In this document: one piece after another, positions 45,212-54,300 of the stretch
Layout: every line of letters starts with the position of its first letter
Numbering within the stretch: position 1 is the stretch's first letter
DNA from: CAWATG01 sp963785035
GTDB lineage: Bacteria > Actinomycetota > Acidimicrobiia > IMCC26256 > CAWATG01
Direction of reading: 5' to 3'
Assembly: GCA_963785035.1 (NCBI GenBank)
Contig: CAWATG010000001.1
Span: 173,398-237,397, forward strand
Length of the DNA stretch: 64,000 nucleotides
Translations under genes and position numbers: made by a program
Notes under the pieces: model-generated
Seen by the model: only the letters and a program-made list of their open reading frames with translations
Databases searched by the model: none
Told to the model about the DNA's origin: nothing

Positions 45212-45914
45212 TCCACACGATCGCGCCGTGGGCGAAACGAAGGCGCCGTCACCCGTCAGGGTCCTTCGCTTCGACCGAAATGTGCGACTGGTTCACTGGT
45301 GCAATGCGGCACTGTTCGCAACGGTCATGCTGACCGGAGCTGTGCTGTATATCGGAAGCCTTTCGTCGATTGTCGGGCACCGCGCCACGGTGCGCTCGAT
45401 CCATACCTATGTCGGGATCGCAATTCCCGCACCGCTCATCGTCGGGCTTCTCGGTGCTCGGGGCAGCGAACTACGACGCGACCTACGCCGCCTCAATCGT
45501 TGGTCACCTGACGACTTCCGATGGCTTCGCCGCCGTCACCGCGTGCGTGGCGTACGGCTGGGAAAGTTCAACCCCGGCCAGAAGCTCAACGCGGCCTTCA
45601 TCGGCGGCGCGATCGTCGTGATGCTCGCAACCGGATACGTGATGCGTTGGTACGAGCCGTTCTCGGATTCGTGGCGGACGGGCGCAGAGTTCGCGCATGA
45701 CTTGATGGCGTTCGGAATCTGGGCGGCCGTCATTGGACACGTCGTGCTGGCACTCGCCGATCGCGAGGCGCTTCGGGCAATGACGTTTGGATGGGTCTCG
45801 GTCGCGTGGGCGCGCCGCCGCCGTCCGGCGTGGCTTGATGAGATGGTGGAGGAAGGGCAGGGCTTGGAGTTGGAGACTGGAACTGCTTCGGAAGCATTCG
45901 AGGACGCTCGCTAG
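45198..45914 (+). CDS. Membrane cytochrome b (di-haem b561/hydrogenase-type)
   Basis: A 238-residue protein starting at the ATG at 45198, 14 bases inside the MsrP-like gene. Four helices carry paired histidines (RLVHWCNAALFA, SIHTYVGIAIP, EFAHDLMAFGIW, GHVVLALADRE), as in the cytochrome b subunits of formate dehydrogenase and Ni-hydrogenase. It most likely passes quinol electrons to the adjacent molybdoenzyme. It differs from the six-helix MsrQ of proteobacteria. Confidence 0.85.
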   Translation: MNPSDPHDRAVGETKAPSPVRVLRFDRNVRLVHWCNAALFATVMLTGAVLYIGSLSSIVGHRATVRSIHTYVGIAIPAPLIVGLLGARGSELRRDLRRLNRWSPDDFRWLRRRHRVRGVRLGKFNPGQKLNAAFIGGAIVVMLATGYVMRWYEPFSDSWRTGAEFAHDLMAFGIWAAVIGHVVLALADREALRAMTFGWVSVAWARRRRPAWLDEMVEEGQGLELETGTASEAFEDAR

Positions 45915-45923
45915 CCTGACGAC

Positions 45924-47048
45924 ATGGCGATTGCACCGCAGGACATCGTTCTTCCACCCGAGTTCCGGCCATCCGATGGACGTTTCGGCTCGGGACCATC
46001 CAAGGTTCGAACAGAAGCTGTCGAGGCCCTGGCGGCGAAGGCATCGGGTTTTCTCGGTACGAGCCACCGCCAAGCCGGCGTCCGTTCCGTCGTCGGGCGC
46101 GTGCGCTCGGGGCTCGCCGAGTTGTTCTCACTTCCCGACGGCTACGAGGTTCTCCTCGGCAATGGCGGCGCGACGGCGTTCTGGGACGCTGCAACGTTCG
46201 GGTTGATCGAACGGCGGAGCCAACATTTGGTGTTCGGGGAGTTCTCGTCCAAATTTGCGGCAGCGGCGGCGGGCGCGCCCCATCTCGAAGATCCAGCGGT
46301 GATTGTCGCCGAGCCGGGAACGCATCCCGACGCGGTCGCCAACCCTGACGTCGACGCGTACGCGCTGACGCACAACGAGACTTCGACCGGCGTGATGCTC
46401 GAGGTACGTCGCCCGGAGGGCGCCGACGGCCTGGTACTGGTGGATGCGACCTCGGGCGCGGGCGGGCTGCGCGTGGACCCCTCCCAGTTCGACGTGTATT
46501 ACTTCGCGCCGCAGAAGTGCTTCGCCGGTGACGGTGGATTGTGGCTCGCGCTCCTCTCGCCCGCAGCGGTCGAGCGGATCGAAGCAATCGGCGCGACCGG
46601 CCGCTGGACACCGGCATTTCTCGACCTTGGCATCGCGTTGGAGAACTCGAGGCTCGATCAGACCTACAACACCCCTGCGTTGGCAACGGTCTTCCTCCTT
46701 GGCGAGCAGATTGATTGGATGCTCGGCCTTGGAGGTCTCGACGCCGTCGCCGCACGCTGTGATCGTTCTGCGGCGACCCTGTACGGCTGGGCCGAATGCA
46801 GTTCGTACGCGACTCCCTTCGTGGCGAAGGATTCCCAACGCAGTCACGTCACCGCGACGATCGACTTCGACGGTGTCGACGCTGCGTTGCTCGCGAAGGC
46901 GCTGCGAGCGAACGGAATCGTCGACACCGAGCCCTATCGCAAGTTGGGACGCAACCAGTTGCGAATCGCGATGTTCCCAGCGATCGAGCCTGATGACATC
47001 GCGACCCTCACCGGAGCGATCGACTACATCATCGAGGCCCTTCGCTGA
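45924..47048 (+). CDS. serC: Phosphoserine transaminase
   Basis: A 374-residue actinobacterial-type SerC. PPEFRPSDGRFGSGPSKVR opens the protein, LTHNETSTGVML follows, and YYFAPQKCFAGDGGLW holds the PLP lysine (Lys198). GRNQLRIAMFPAIEPDDI closes it. It converts 3-phosphohydroxypyruvate to O-phosphoserine for serine synthesis; O-phosphoserine is also the acceptor for CysO-dependent cysteine synthesis in actinobacteria. Confidence 0.95.
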   Translation: MAIAPQDIVLPPEFRPSDGRFGSGPSKVRTEAVEALAAKASGFLGTSHRQAGVRSVVGRVRSGLAELFSLPDGYEVLLGNGGATAFWDAATFGLIERRSQHLVFGEFSSKFAAAAAGAPHLEDPAVIVAEPGTHPDAVANPDVDAYALTHNETSTGVMLEVRRPEGADGLVLVDATSGAGGLRVDPSQFDVYYFAPQKCFAGDGGLWLALLSPAAVERIEAIGATGRWTPAFLDLGIALENSRLDQTYNTPALATVFLLGEQIDWMLGLGGLDAVAARCDRSAATLYGWAECSSYATPFVAKDSQRSHVTATIDFDGVDAALLAKALRANGIVDTEPYRKLGRNQLRIAMFPAIEPDDIATLTGAIDYIIEALR

Positions 47049-47077
47049 CGTCGTCGATCGGTGGCTGCGGCACTCGG

Positions 47078-47854
47078 TTACCCGAGTCGATACACAACCT
47101 TGACTCTCACCTCGAGCACGTGCTGTCCAGGCTCGACGGGCACGTTGGCTACGGCACCAGCGGCAACGTCAGCGGTCCTGGCGACTGACTCCATCGAGAT
47201 GATCGGCGGCATCGGCGTCACTTCCTCGTCGATCACGCGCACCGCGCCGAGTTCGGCGCCGGCAGCTTTCGCATATTCCTTCGCGCGGATGTTCGCCTGT
47301 TCGATGGCGTTCTTGCGCGCAGCCGAGAGCGCTGCTGTGGTGTCCTCGACCGAGAAGGAGATGCCGTCGAGACGAATGTCGTCGCCGGACTCTGTCGCCG
47401 CGGCATCGATGACCGGGCCTGCTTTCGTGAGGTCATGGAGTTTGGCGCTCACGGTGTTGGATGCCTGGTAGCCGATGACCTCGTTGTGGTCGTCGTAGGA
47501 CGGATAGATCGACAGTTGGCTCGTCTGCACGTCCTTGGCGGGAACCCCGGCTGCCTTGATGAGCTCGATCACCTTTCGGGCACGGTCGTTGTTGCGGTCG
47601 AGTGCGGCCCGGGCGGTCGCGGCACGGCTCTGTACGCCGATCATGACCGTCAGCGTGTCGGGCGCTGTCTCGACCCGGCCAACGGCGCGCACCGTGATCG
47701 AGCCGTCAGAAGCTGTGCTGACAATTGGCTTGATTGCCAGGGGCCGTTCTGGGCGTGATTCCCCTGTCCTGTTTGTTGTCGTGGCCGCTGCAATACCGAG
47801 CGCCAGTACCGCAATCGCTGCGACACTCGCACGGGTAGTAGGTCGGAACGCCAT
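47078..47854 (-). CDS. SIMPL-domain (DUF541) exported protein
   Basis: About 258 residues with a signal peptide (ASVAAIAVLALGIAAAT). ITVRAVGRVETAPDTLTVMIGV is the start of the SIMPL domain, and NAIEQANIRAKEYAKAAGAELG is its helix. SIMPL proteins form oligomeric rings at the cell surface or periplasm and are linked to stress resistance, but the function is unsettled. The gene is convergent with serC. The ATG at 47854 is preferred because the signal peptide follows at once. Confidence 0.87.
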   Translation of the reverse strand: MAFRPTTRASVAAIAVLALGIAAATTTNRTGESRPERPLAIKPIVSTASDGSITVRAVGRVETAPDTLTVMIGVQSRAATARAALDRNNDRARKVIELIKAAGVPAKDVQTSQLSIYPSYDDHNEVIGYQASNTVSAKLHDLTKAGPVIDAAATESGDDIRLDGISFSVEDTTAALSAARKNAIEQANIRAKEYAKAAGAELGAVRVIDEEVTPMPPIISMESVARTADVAAGAVANVPVEPGQHVLEVRVKVVYRLG

Positions 47855-47949
47855 GGTGCTCTCACCTCCAGGGACCGGGCGGTCCACAACTGATCAGACG
47901 TTCCGAGGTGTGCACCGAGTTCCCGATCGGTTCCGGGTACGGTGCAGAA

Positions 47950-48754
47950 ATGGCTGCAGAAATGGCTGAAGAAACGATGGACGGGCTCTTTCGTGGGGTT
48001 GGGGTGGCGTTGCTCACCCTGTTTCACGACGACGGATCCCTCGATGCGCCGGCGACCGCGGAGCTCGCCGATCGCCTGGTCGATCTTGGTGTCCAGGCTG
48101 TGGTCGTTGCAGGAACGACCGGTGAAGCGGCCGCGCTGAGCGCACCGGAGCGGATCGACCTGCTCCGAGCGGTTCATGCACGGGTGGCAGGGCGCGTGCC
48201 GATCGTTGTCGGCACGGGCGCGCCGAGCACTGGGGAGGCAGTCGGTTTCACCATGGACGCCGTTGCCTACGGCGCCGATGTGGTGCTGGCGCTCTCACCG
48301 CCTGGCGTCGAGGACCCCCGTGCCTATTACGAGGCCGTCCGTGAAGCAGCAGGTTCGGCGCCGCTGCTGGCGTATCACTACCCGTCCGTGTCGATGCCGG
48401 GTATCCGGGTGGAGATGCTCGATTCGCTCCCTGTCGACGGCATCAAGGATTCGAGCGGCGATCGCGATCGACTCGCTGCGGAACTCGCAGCGTGGAGCCG
48501 CCCGACGTACACCGGCACGGCTGCGCTGCTGTCCTATGCCGGGCCGCTCGGATGCCGAGGGGCGATCCTCGGCCTGGCGAACGCCGAACCTGAACGCTGT
48601 CTCCAGGCATTCACCGGAGACGACGGACGCGCAGGCCTCGCTCGCTGCATCAGATGCGGAGGCGCATCGCCAATTTCCGAAAGGCCTGAAGGAACTGGTT
48701 GCGCGCCGCTTTGGTGTGAACACGACGACCCGGGTCGCTGAGAGCGTCGCGTAG
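47950..48754 (+). CDS. Dihydrodipicolinate synthase/N-acetylneuraminate lyase family enzyme, one suspected +1 error
   Basis: A class I aldolase. GVGVALLTLFHDDGSLD begins the barrel, VVVAGTTGEAAALS binds the keto acid (GTTGE), LLAYHYPSVSMPG holds the catalytic Tyr and GIKDSSGDRDRL the Schiff-base lysine. One extra C near 48630 breaks the end; the repair gives AQASLAASDAEAHRQFPKG and the stop at 48754. It could be DapA for lysine synthesis or a paralogue acting on another 2-keto acid; without a dap neighbourhood I leave the symbol blank. Confidence 0.87.
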
Positions 48755-48790
48755 ACGCTGCAATCGGCGACCAGCGCCTACCGGCTTGTG

Positions 48791-48877
48791 TTATCGACGA
48801 CCGACGAGCGGGCGCTTGCCGTGGTTCGCTTTGCTGCGGCGGGCACGAAGCCGGCGCTTCTTGGTCTTCTTGCTCAT
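48791..48877 (-). CDS. Ribosomal peptide bL37-like (28 aa)
   Basis: A 28-residue, extremely basic peptide: MSKKTKKRRLRARRSKANHG then KRPLVGRR, stop. The SKANHGKRP core and the Lys/Arg-rich start match bL37, a tiny 50S protein first seen in mycobacterial ribosomes. GGGAG lies eight bases upstream of the ATG. It is too short for ordinary gene finders. It lies between the aldolase and the YchF-like gene, on the opposite strand. Confidence 0.8.
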   Translation of the reverse strand: MSKKTKKRRLRARRSKANHGKRPLVGRR

Positions 48878-48993
48878 GAAAGGCTCCCTCGGCGTGAACC
48901 GGAGAGGCTATCGGATCGGTTGGCTCTGCTCCCACTCATGGTCTCGGGAACTCCGGGGCGGAGGGTTGCAGATGACGCCGGTAGCCTGAGGGC

Positions 48994-50016
48994 ATGGAAC
49001 ATCTCGGCCTGGTAGGGCTCAGCGAATCGGGCCATGCCCAACTCTTCTCGGCACTGACGGGGCTCGACGCGTCGACCGCTACGGACCGTGTGCTCGGTGT
49101 TGTCGCAGTTCCTGATGAGCGTCTCGACGCTCTGGCTGCGATGTCTGCCTCCAAAAAGGTCGTGCCGACGACGTTGCAGGTTGCATTCATTCCCGGCCTG
49201 TCGACCGAGCCAGGCAAGGGCATCGGGAGCCGGCTTCTCGGACTGCTTCGCGATTGTGACGCAATCCTGTTCGTCCTGCGGGCGAGCGATGGCAACGACC
49301 CACAGGTCGATTTGGAGATCCTCGAGTACGAATTGGTGTTGGCAGACCTGGCGTCCGTCGAACAGCGGCTCTACAAGCAGCAGCGTGCGCTGAAGGGCGA
49401 CAAGTCGCTGGCGAAGGAGATCGGCGCGCTCAGCAAGGCAGCCGAGGTGCTCGGAGATGGCATACCGATTTATCGCTCGACGCTCACCGACGAGGATCGT
49501 GAACTGTTGGGATCGGTGTTTCTTCTGACGAACAAGAAGGCGTTGTCCGTCGTGAACATCAGTGTCGACGACCTCGAACGCGGCGGCGAGATCGCAGCGC
49601 CCTTCGGTGATGATGCGATCGCGGTCTGTATCGAGATCGAAGGCGACCCTGATGTGGTTGCCGCGACCGGCGTCGAACGAGCGGAACTTCTCGGCGATCT
49701 GGGTGTCGTCGAATCTGTGGTGCCGCGTCTCGCCCGTGCCGCGCAACAACTTCTGGGAAGGCGAACCTTCTTCACGACGGGTGACAAGGAAAGCCACACG
49801 TGGGTGTTCCGCGCCGGTGCGAAAGCTCCGGAATGTGCCGGCGTCATCCACTCCGATCTCCAGCGAGGTTTCATTCGTGCCGAGATCATCCATTGGGATG
49901 AACTCCTCGAGATCGGTTCGTGGAACAAGGCGAAGGATCTTGGGAAGCTGCGCGTTGAAGGCAAGGACTACACCGTCGCCGACGGCGATGTCGTCGAGAT
50001 TCGTTTCAACGTCTGA
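48994..50016 (+). CDS. YchF-like protein with degenerate GTP/ATP-binding loop
   Basis: A 340-residue relative of the YchF/OLA1 GTPase. The fold is kept: QVAFIPGLSTEPGKGIGSRLL (Walker B region), AILFVLRASDGNDP, a coiled-coil middle and the C-terminal TGS-like domain FFTTGDKESHTWVFRAG through GDVVEIRFNV. The P-loop that should read GxPNVGKST is GLSESGHAQLF (residues 8-18): the lysine and serine/threonine that hold the phosphates are missing. It is therefore likely a non-hydrolysing paralogue, possibly a ribosome-binding one. Confidence 0.85.
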   Translation: MEHLGLVGLSESGHAQLFSALTGLDASTATDRVLGVVAVPDERLDALAAMSASKKVVPTTLQVAFIPGLSTEPGKGIGSRLLGLLRDCDAILFVLRASDGNDPQVDLEILEYELVLADLASVEQRLYKQQRALKGDKSLAKEIGALSKAAEVLGDGIPIYRSTLTDEDRELLGSVFLLTNKKALSVVNISVDDLERGGEIAAPFGDDAIAVCIEIEGDPDVVAATGVERAELLGDLGVVESVVPRLARAAQQLLGRRTFFTTGDKESHTWVFRAGAKAPECAGVIHSDLQRGFIRAEIIHWDELLEIGSWNKAKDLGKLRVEGKDYTVADGDVVEIRFNV

Positions 50017-50021
50017 TCGCC

Positions 50022-50352
50022 ATGGCGTGGCTTCTGCGTGACGGCGATGTGCTCGCAGCAGCGGAGATCGCGCACAACCGCGCTGGCTCGACGTCGTGGA
50101 TTGATCGGGCGAGACTCGTTCGAGGGCGCATTGGTGATCAAGCCGTGCCGGCAGGTTCATACATTCGGCATGCGTTTTGCGATCGACGTCGTGTTCTGCG
50201 ATGACGCGGGTGTCGTGCTTCGTACGGTGACGATGGTTCCCCGGCGATGTTCTGCGTTCGTTTGGCGAGCTCGATGGGTCGTCGAAGCGAGGGCAGGGTC
50301 GGTTGATCGATGGAGACTCCGACCCGGCGACGTGATCGAGATGAAGCTGTGA
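50022..50352 (+). CDS. DUF192-family protein, one suspected +1 error
   Basis: About 109 residues. MAWLLRDGDVLAAAEIAHNR opens the first frame; after a +1 shift near 50095 the family core follows: RGLIGRDSFEGALVIKPCRQ, VHTFGMRFAIDVVFCD and WRLRPGDVIEM. DUF192 proteins are small, often exported, of unknown function; this one has no signal peptide. It begins five bases after the YchF-like gene and overlaps the rsmI start. Confidence 0.82.
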
Positions 50353-51192
50353 GCGCTGGTGCGCTGATCCTGGTCGCGACGCCGATCGGCAATCTGGGCG
50401 ACATCTCGGCTCGTGCCGTCGAGGTTTTGAGTTCGGCGGACGTGATTGCCGCCGAACATCCCGAGCACACCCGAAAGCTGCTCAGCGCCTGCGGAATCCC
50501 GGCCGCGGGGCGGTTACGACCGGTGCATCAGCACAATGAACGCCACGCCGCTCGCTGGGTTCTTGACGAGGTCGCTGCCGGAAAGACCGTTGTCTATGTC
50601 AGCGATGCTGGTACGCCGGGAATCTCCGATCCTGGAGCCGCGCTCGTGCAGGTGGTTGCGGATGCGGGGCTCACGGTGGGCGCGGTCCCCGGGCCGAGCG
50701 CGTTGTTGCACGCGCTGGTCGTTTCCGGATTCGCAGGTGGTCGTTTCAGCTTCGAGGGTTTCCTTCCGCGCAAGGGTCAGGATCGTCGTGCTCGCCTTGG
50801 GGTCATTGCGACGTCCGATGCGCCGGTCATCATCTATGAATCGCCGAACCGGGTTGCGGCCACAATCGTGGACCTGGCCGAGCATTGTGGAGCGCAACGG
50901 CGCGCCGGCGCTGTGTCGAGAGCTGACCAAGCGGTTCGAGGAGGTGCGGCGGGCAACGCTCGCCGAGCTCGCGAAAATGGAGTGTTCCGAGCGTGGCGAA
51001 TATGTGATCGTGATCGACGCGGCGGCGGTCCAGGAAGTCGCCATCGGCGATGAGACCATTGCTGCGGCGCTGCGAGAGGCGCGCGCCGCTGGTGCGACCG
51101 CGCGTGACGCAGCGGCGGAAGTTGCCTCCGTGCTCGGGATCTCGAAGCGTCGTGCCTATGAGTTGGCAATCCGCCTCAGCGGGACCGACTAA
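50349..51192 (+). CDS. rsmI: 16S rRNA (cytidine-1402-2'-O)-methyltransferase RsmI, one suspected +1 error
   Basis: A GTG start at 50349. LILVATPIGNLGDISARAVE is the SAM-dependent tetrapyrrole-methylase-fold signature of RsmI, with VSDAGTPGISDPGA and FEGFLPRKGQDRRARL further on. One extra base near 50903 breaks the frame; the repair reads CGAQRAPALCRELTKRFEE, matching the family. The C-terminal extension (LGISKRRAYELAIRLS) is a helical wing seen in many RsmI proteins. It methylates the decoding centre together with RsmH. Confidence 0.93.
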
Positions 51193-51319
51193 ACCGCAGT
51201 TCCTGGCCCGGCATCCTTGCGGCGCCGTGCGCATTTTTGGTGTTGCGTTCAAGTGTTGACGGTTTCTGGACGATGGTTGCGGCTCAGCATGTCTGTGTTG
51301 CACTGATTCCGGAGGTCCG

Positions 51320-54300
51320 ATGCGGTCGCATCGTGTTGTGGTTGTTGTCGCTTTGCTTGTTTCGTTGATTGGTGTTGGGGTTGTGCCCGTTGGTGGTGCT
51401 GGGGCGGTGCCGCCGGATCAGTCTCGGGCGGCTGTTCGGGCGAGGGATCTTGCACCATTGGCGTCGCAGGCGCCGCCGGAGCGGACGTTTACGGTCTCCA
51501 AGAACGATTTCTCGAATCCTCCGCCTCGTGATGGGGATGTGGCGAAGGCCAACGCTGAGCGCAAGGAGAGGCGGGCCGAGGATGGTGCGTCGTTTGTCAA
51601 GAAGACTTCGAGGTTGACGAAGCGTTCGGCGTTTTCGGATGTGTACAAGAACGCGGATGGGACGCACACCGAGTTGGTGCATGCGGGTGTGGCGAACGTG
51701 CAGGACGGCGACGGAAAGTGGAAGCCGATTGACTTGGCGCTCGAGAAGCGTGCCGATGGTCGGTGGGCGCCGAAGGCATCGCCGTTGCCGGTGAGTTTCT
51801 CTGACGATGCGTCAGGCCCTTTGATGGCAGTTCAGGGTCCGGATTGGTCGGTCGGGTTTTCGTTGGAGGGAGCGTCGGCCAAGAAGGCCGCGGCCAATAG
51901 GTCGAAGGTCAGGTATCCGAAGGTCGCGAAGGGAGCCGACCTCGATTATGAGGTCTTGGCGAATGGTGTCAAGGAGACGATCACGCTTGATGCTGCTCCG
52001 AGTGGCCCGGTGTCGTGGACGTTTCCGTTGCGTTTGGATGGTGTGACCGCGCAGGTCGAGAAGGATTTCTCGGTCGGGTTTCGCGACAAGTCAGGGGTGT
52101 TGGTCGGTTGGGTTCCGCAGGGTTCGATGTGGGAGTACCGGTCGCGAGCGCAAGACGCGGAGATTCCGATGCCGGCTCCGTCTGGTCCGGTTCGGATCGA
52201 GCTTGTGACGTCCGAGGCTGGTCAATCGTTGGAGGTGACGCCGGATTTGGGGTGGTTGCGGGACCCGGCGCGCGAAGTATCCGGTTCTGATTGATCCGGC
52301 GTTTATCAGCCGGCATGGTTCTGACGCGACTACCTGGGACCCGAACCCGGACCCGCTGGTTCCGAACCCGGAGGAGGGCTGGAACATGAACGGCCAGCCC
52401 AACTGGGCGGCGACCCCGTTCAACTACGGTCAGCTTGACAGCAGCGGTTCGGCGTATGTCAATAAGGTCGCGTCGGTGATCCCCGCGTTCGGTGGGACCA
52501 TGCAGAGCTTTATGCACTACCCGATCGACATTGCGGGCAAGCATGTGTTGTCGGCGTCGTGGAACGGGTTCGTATATACGACCTCGGGTGGCCCGCACGA
52601 CTTCAGCTTGTTCGCGATAGCGACGCAGTGGGACGCGAGCCAGATCACTTGGGCCTCGCCGCCGGTGATCTCGTGGGGCGACAAGATCGAGCTGTCCTCG
52701 ACGACGGATAACACCTGGATCTCGACTGACGTGACGTCGTGGGCGAACAACTGGGTCAACGGAATCTGGCAGAAGAACGGGATCTTGGTTGCTCCCCGCC
52801 CGAGCCCTGCTGATCCGTATCCGTTCATCCAGTTCGCTGCCGATGAAGCGTCGGGTATCCCTGATCCTGCGAAGTGTGGCGTGTTTGCGGTCACGTGCGA
52901 CTCGTTCATCGCGATCGATTACAACTCGGTGCCGACGCAACCGGCGTTGACGGCACCTTCGGACGGTCAGGTTGTCATGACGTCGACGCCGACCTTGACG
53001 ACGTCGCCGTCGACCGATGCCGATGGTGACCCTCTTGAGTATTGGTTCCGGCTTGCTACGAACCCGGATGGGACGACGGGCCAAATCATCAACTCGGGTT
53101 GGCAGCCAGGTACGTCCTGGACCGTGCCTCCTGGATCGCTGCAGGACGGCGCGACCTATTACACCACGGTGTATACGAAAGACGCGGTTGAACAGGTCAA
53201 GGCGGTCACGAAATCGTTTCGGGTAAATCTCCGTTTGGGTAACCAGGCGGTGAGCCCCAACGATGGTGTCGGTCCTGTGACTGTCAACCTCGCGAACGGT
53301 AACGCGGTTGTTTCGACGAGTTCGCCGACGGTCGCGACGGTTGGTGGGTCGATGGGCCTGTCCTACACGTATAACTCGAAAACCCCAGCCGAACAGGGTT
53401 TGCGCGGTTACTACAACGTGACGGGCTTTCCGACCTCGATGGTGCGTACCGACCCGCAAGTGTCGTTCGATTGGGGTACCGGCGCGCCGAATAACAGTAT
53501 GTTTCCCGACGATTTCGAGGTGAAGTGGGTCGGGTATATCACCGCACCGTTTACGGCGGGGAATTGGCATTTTGGGCTCACCGGCGACGACAGTGCGACG
53601 GTAAAAGTGAACGGTAACGAAGTAGTCACGATCGCCTGTTGCCCGTCGAGCCCGCAGTGGGGGCCCGCGACCTGGTTGAACGCGGGACAGACCGTCCCGA
53701 TCGAAGTGACCTATAGGGAAGTTGGCGGCGGCGCGCGCGTCGCATTGATGGTGTCGGGTGCGGTAGATCCGCAGGTCGTGCCGGCCGACTGGTTGTCAAC
53801 GACCGCACCGTCGCTTCCGAAGGGCTGGCAGCTTTCGGGTGGCCCGGCGGGGGGTTTGTCGTACGCGTCGGTGAATTACACCAGTTCGGGTATCTCGTTG
53901 GTCGAGCCGTCGGGTGTGGCGCACCCTTACATTTACGGTGATCTCAACCCGGCCGCGCTGAACCCGGGGTATCACTCGATCGACGGTGACAACGCTTGGA
54001 TCGCGAAGAACCCGACGAACATCTTCGAGCTCCTTGTCACCGGCAGTGATGGTATTCAATACCGGTTCGACGTGTTCGGGAAGCTGCTCGAAGCGACATC
54101 GGCGACCGATGATCTACATCCGGCCGCGACGAAGTTCAGCTGGGATGAGTCTTCGAAGCGGCTGTCGCAGCTTAAGGATCCGGTCTCGGGTAAGGAGATC
54201 AATCTCACGTACTCGACTGGTGGCGGGACCTGTCCGGCAGGTTCGGGGTTCGATACGAACGTGACGACTGGCTTGTTGTGCCAGGTCGGCTATCCCGATG

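Noticed and set aside
5851..51192. Programmed +1 ribosomal frameshifting as the cause of the many broken genes
   Set aside because: The breaks affect unrelated genes, lack a common slippery site or stop-codon context, and are repaired by deleting different bases; sequencing error is simpler.
51981..53570. A 529-codon open frame on the reverse strand inside the Rhs gene
   Set aside because: It is rich in Arg and follows the forward gene's codon pattern; the forward strand has recognisable Rhs, PA14 and DNRLRE features over the same bases.
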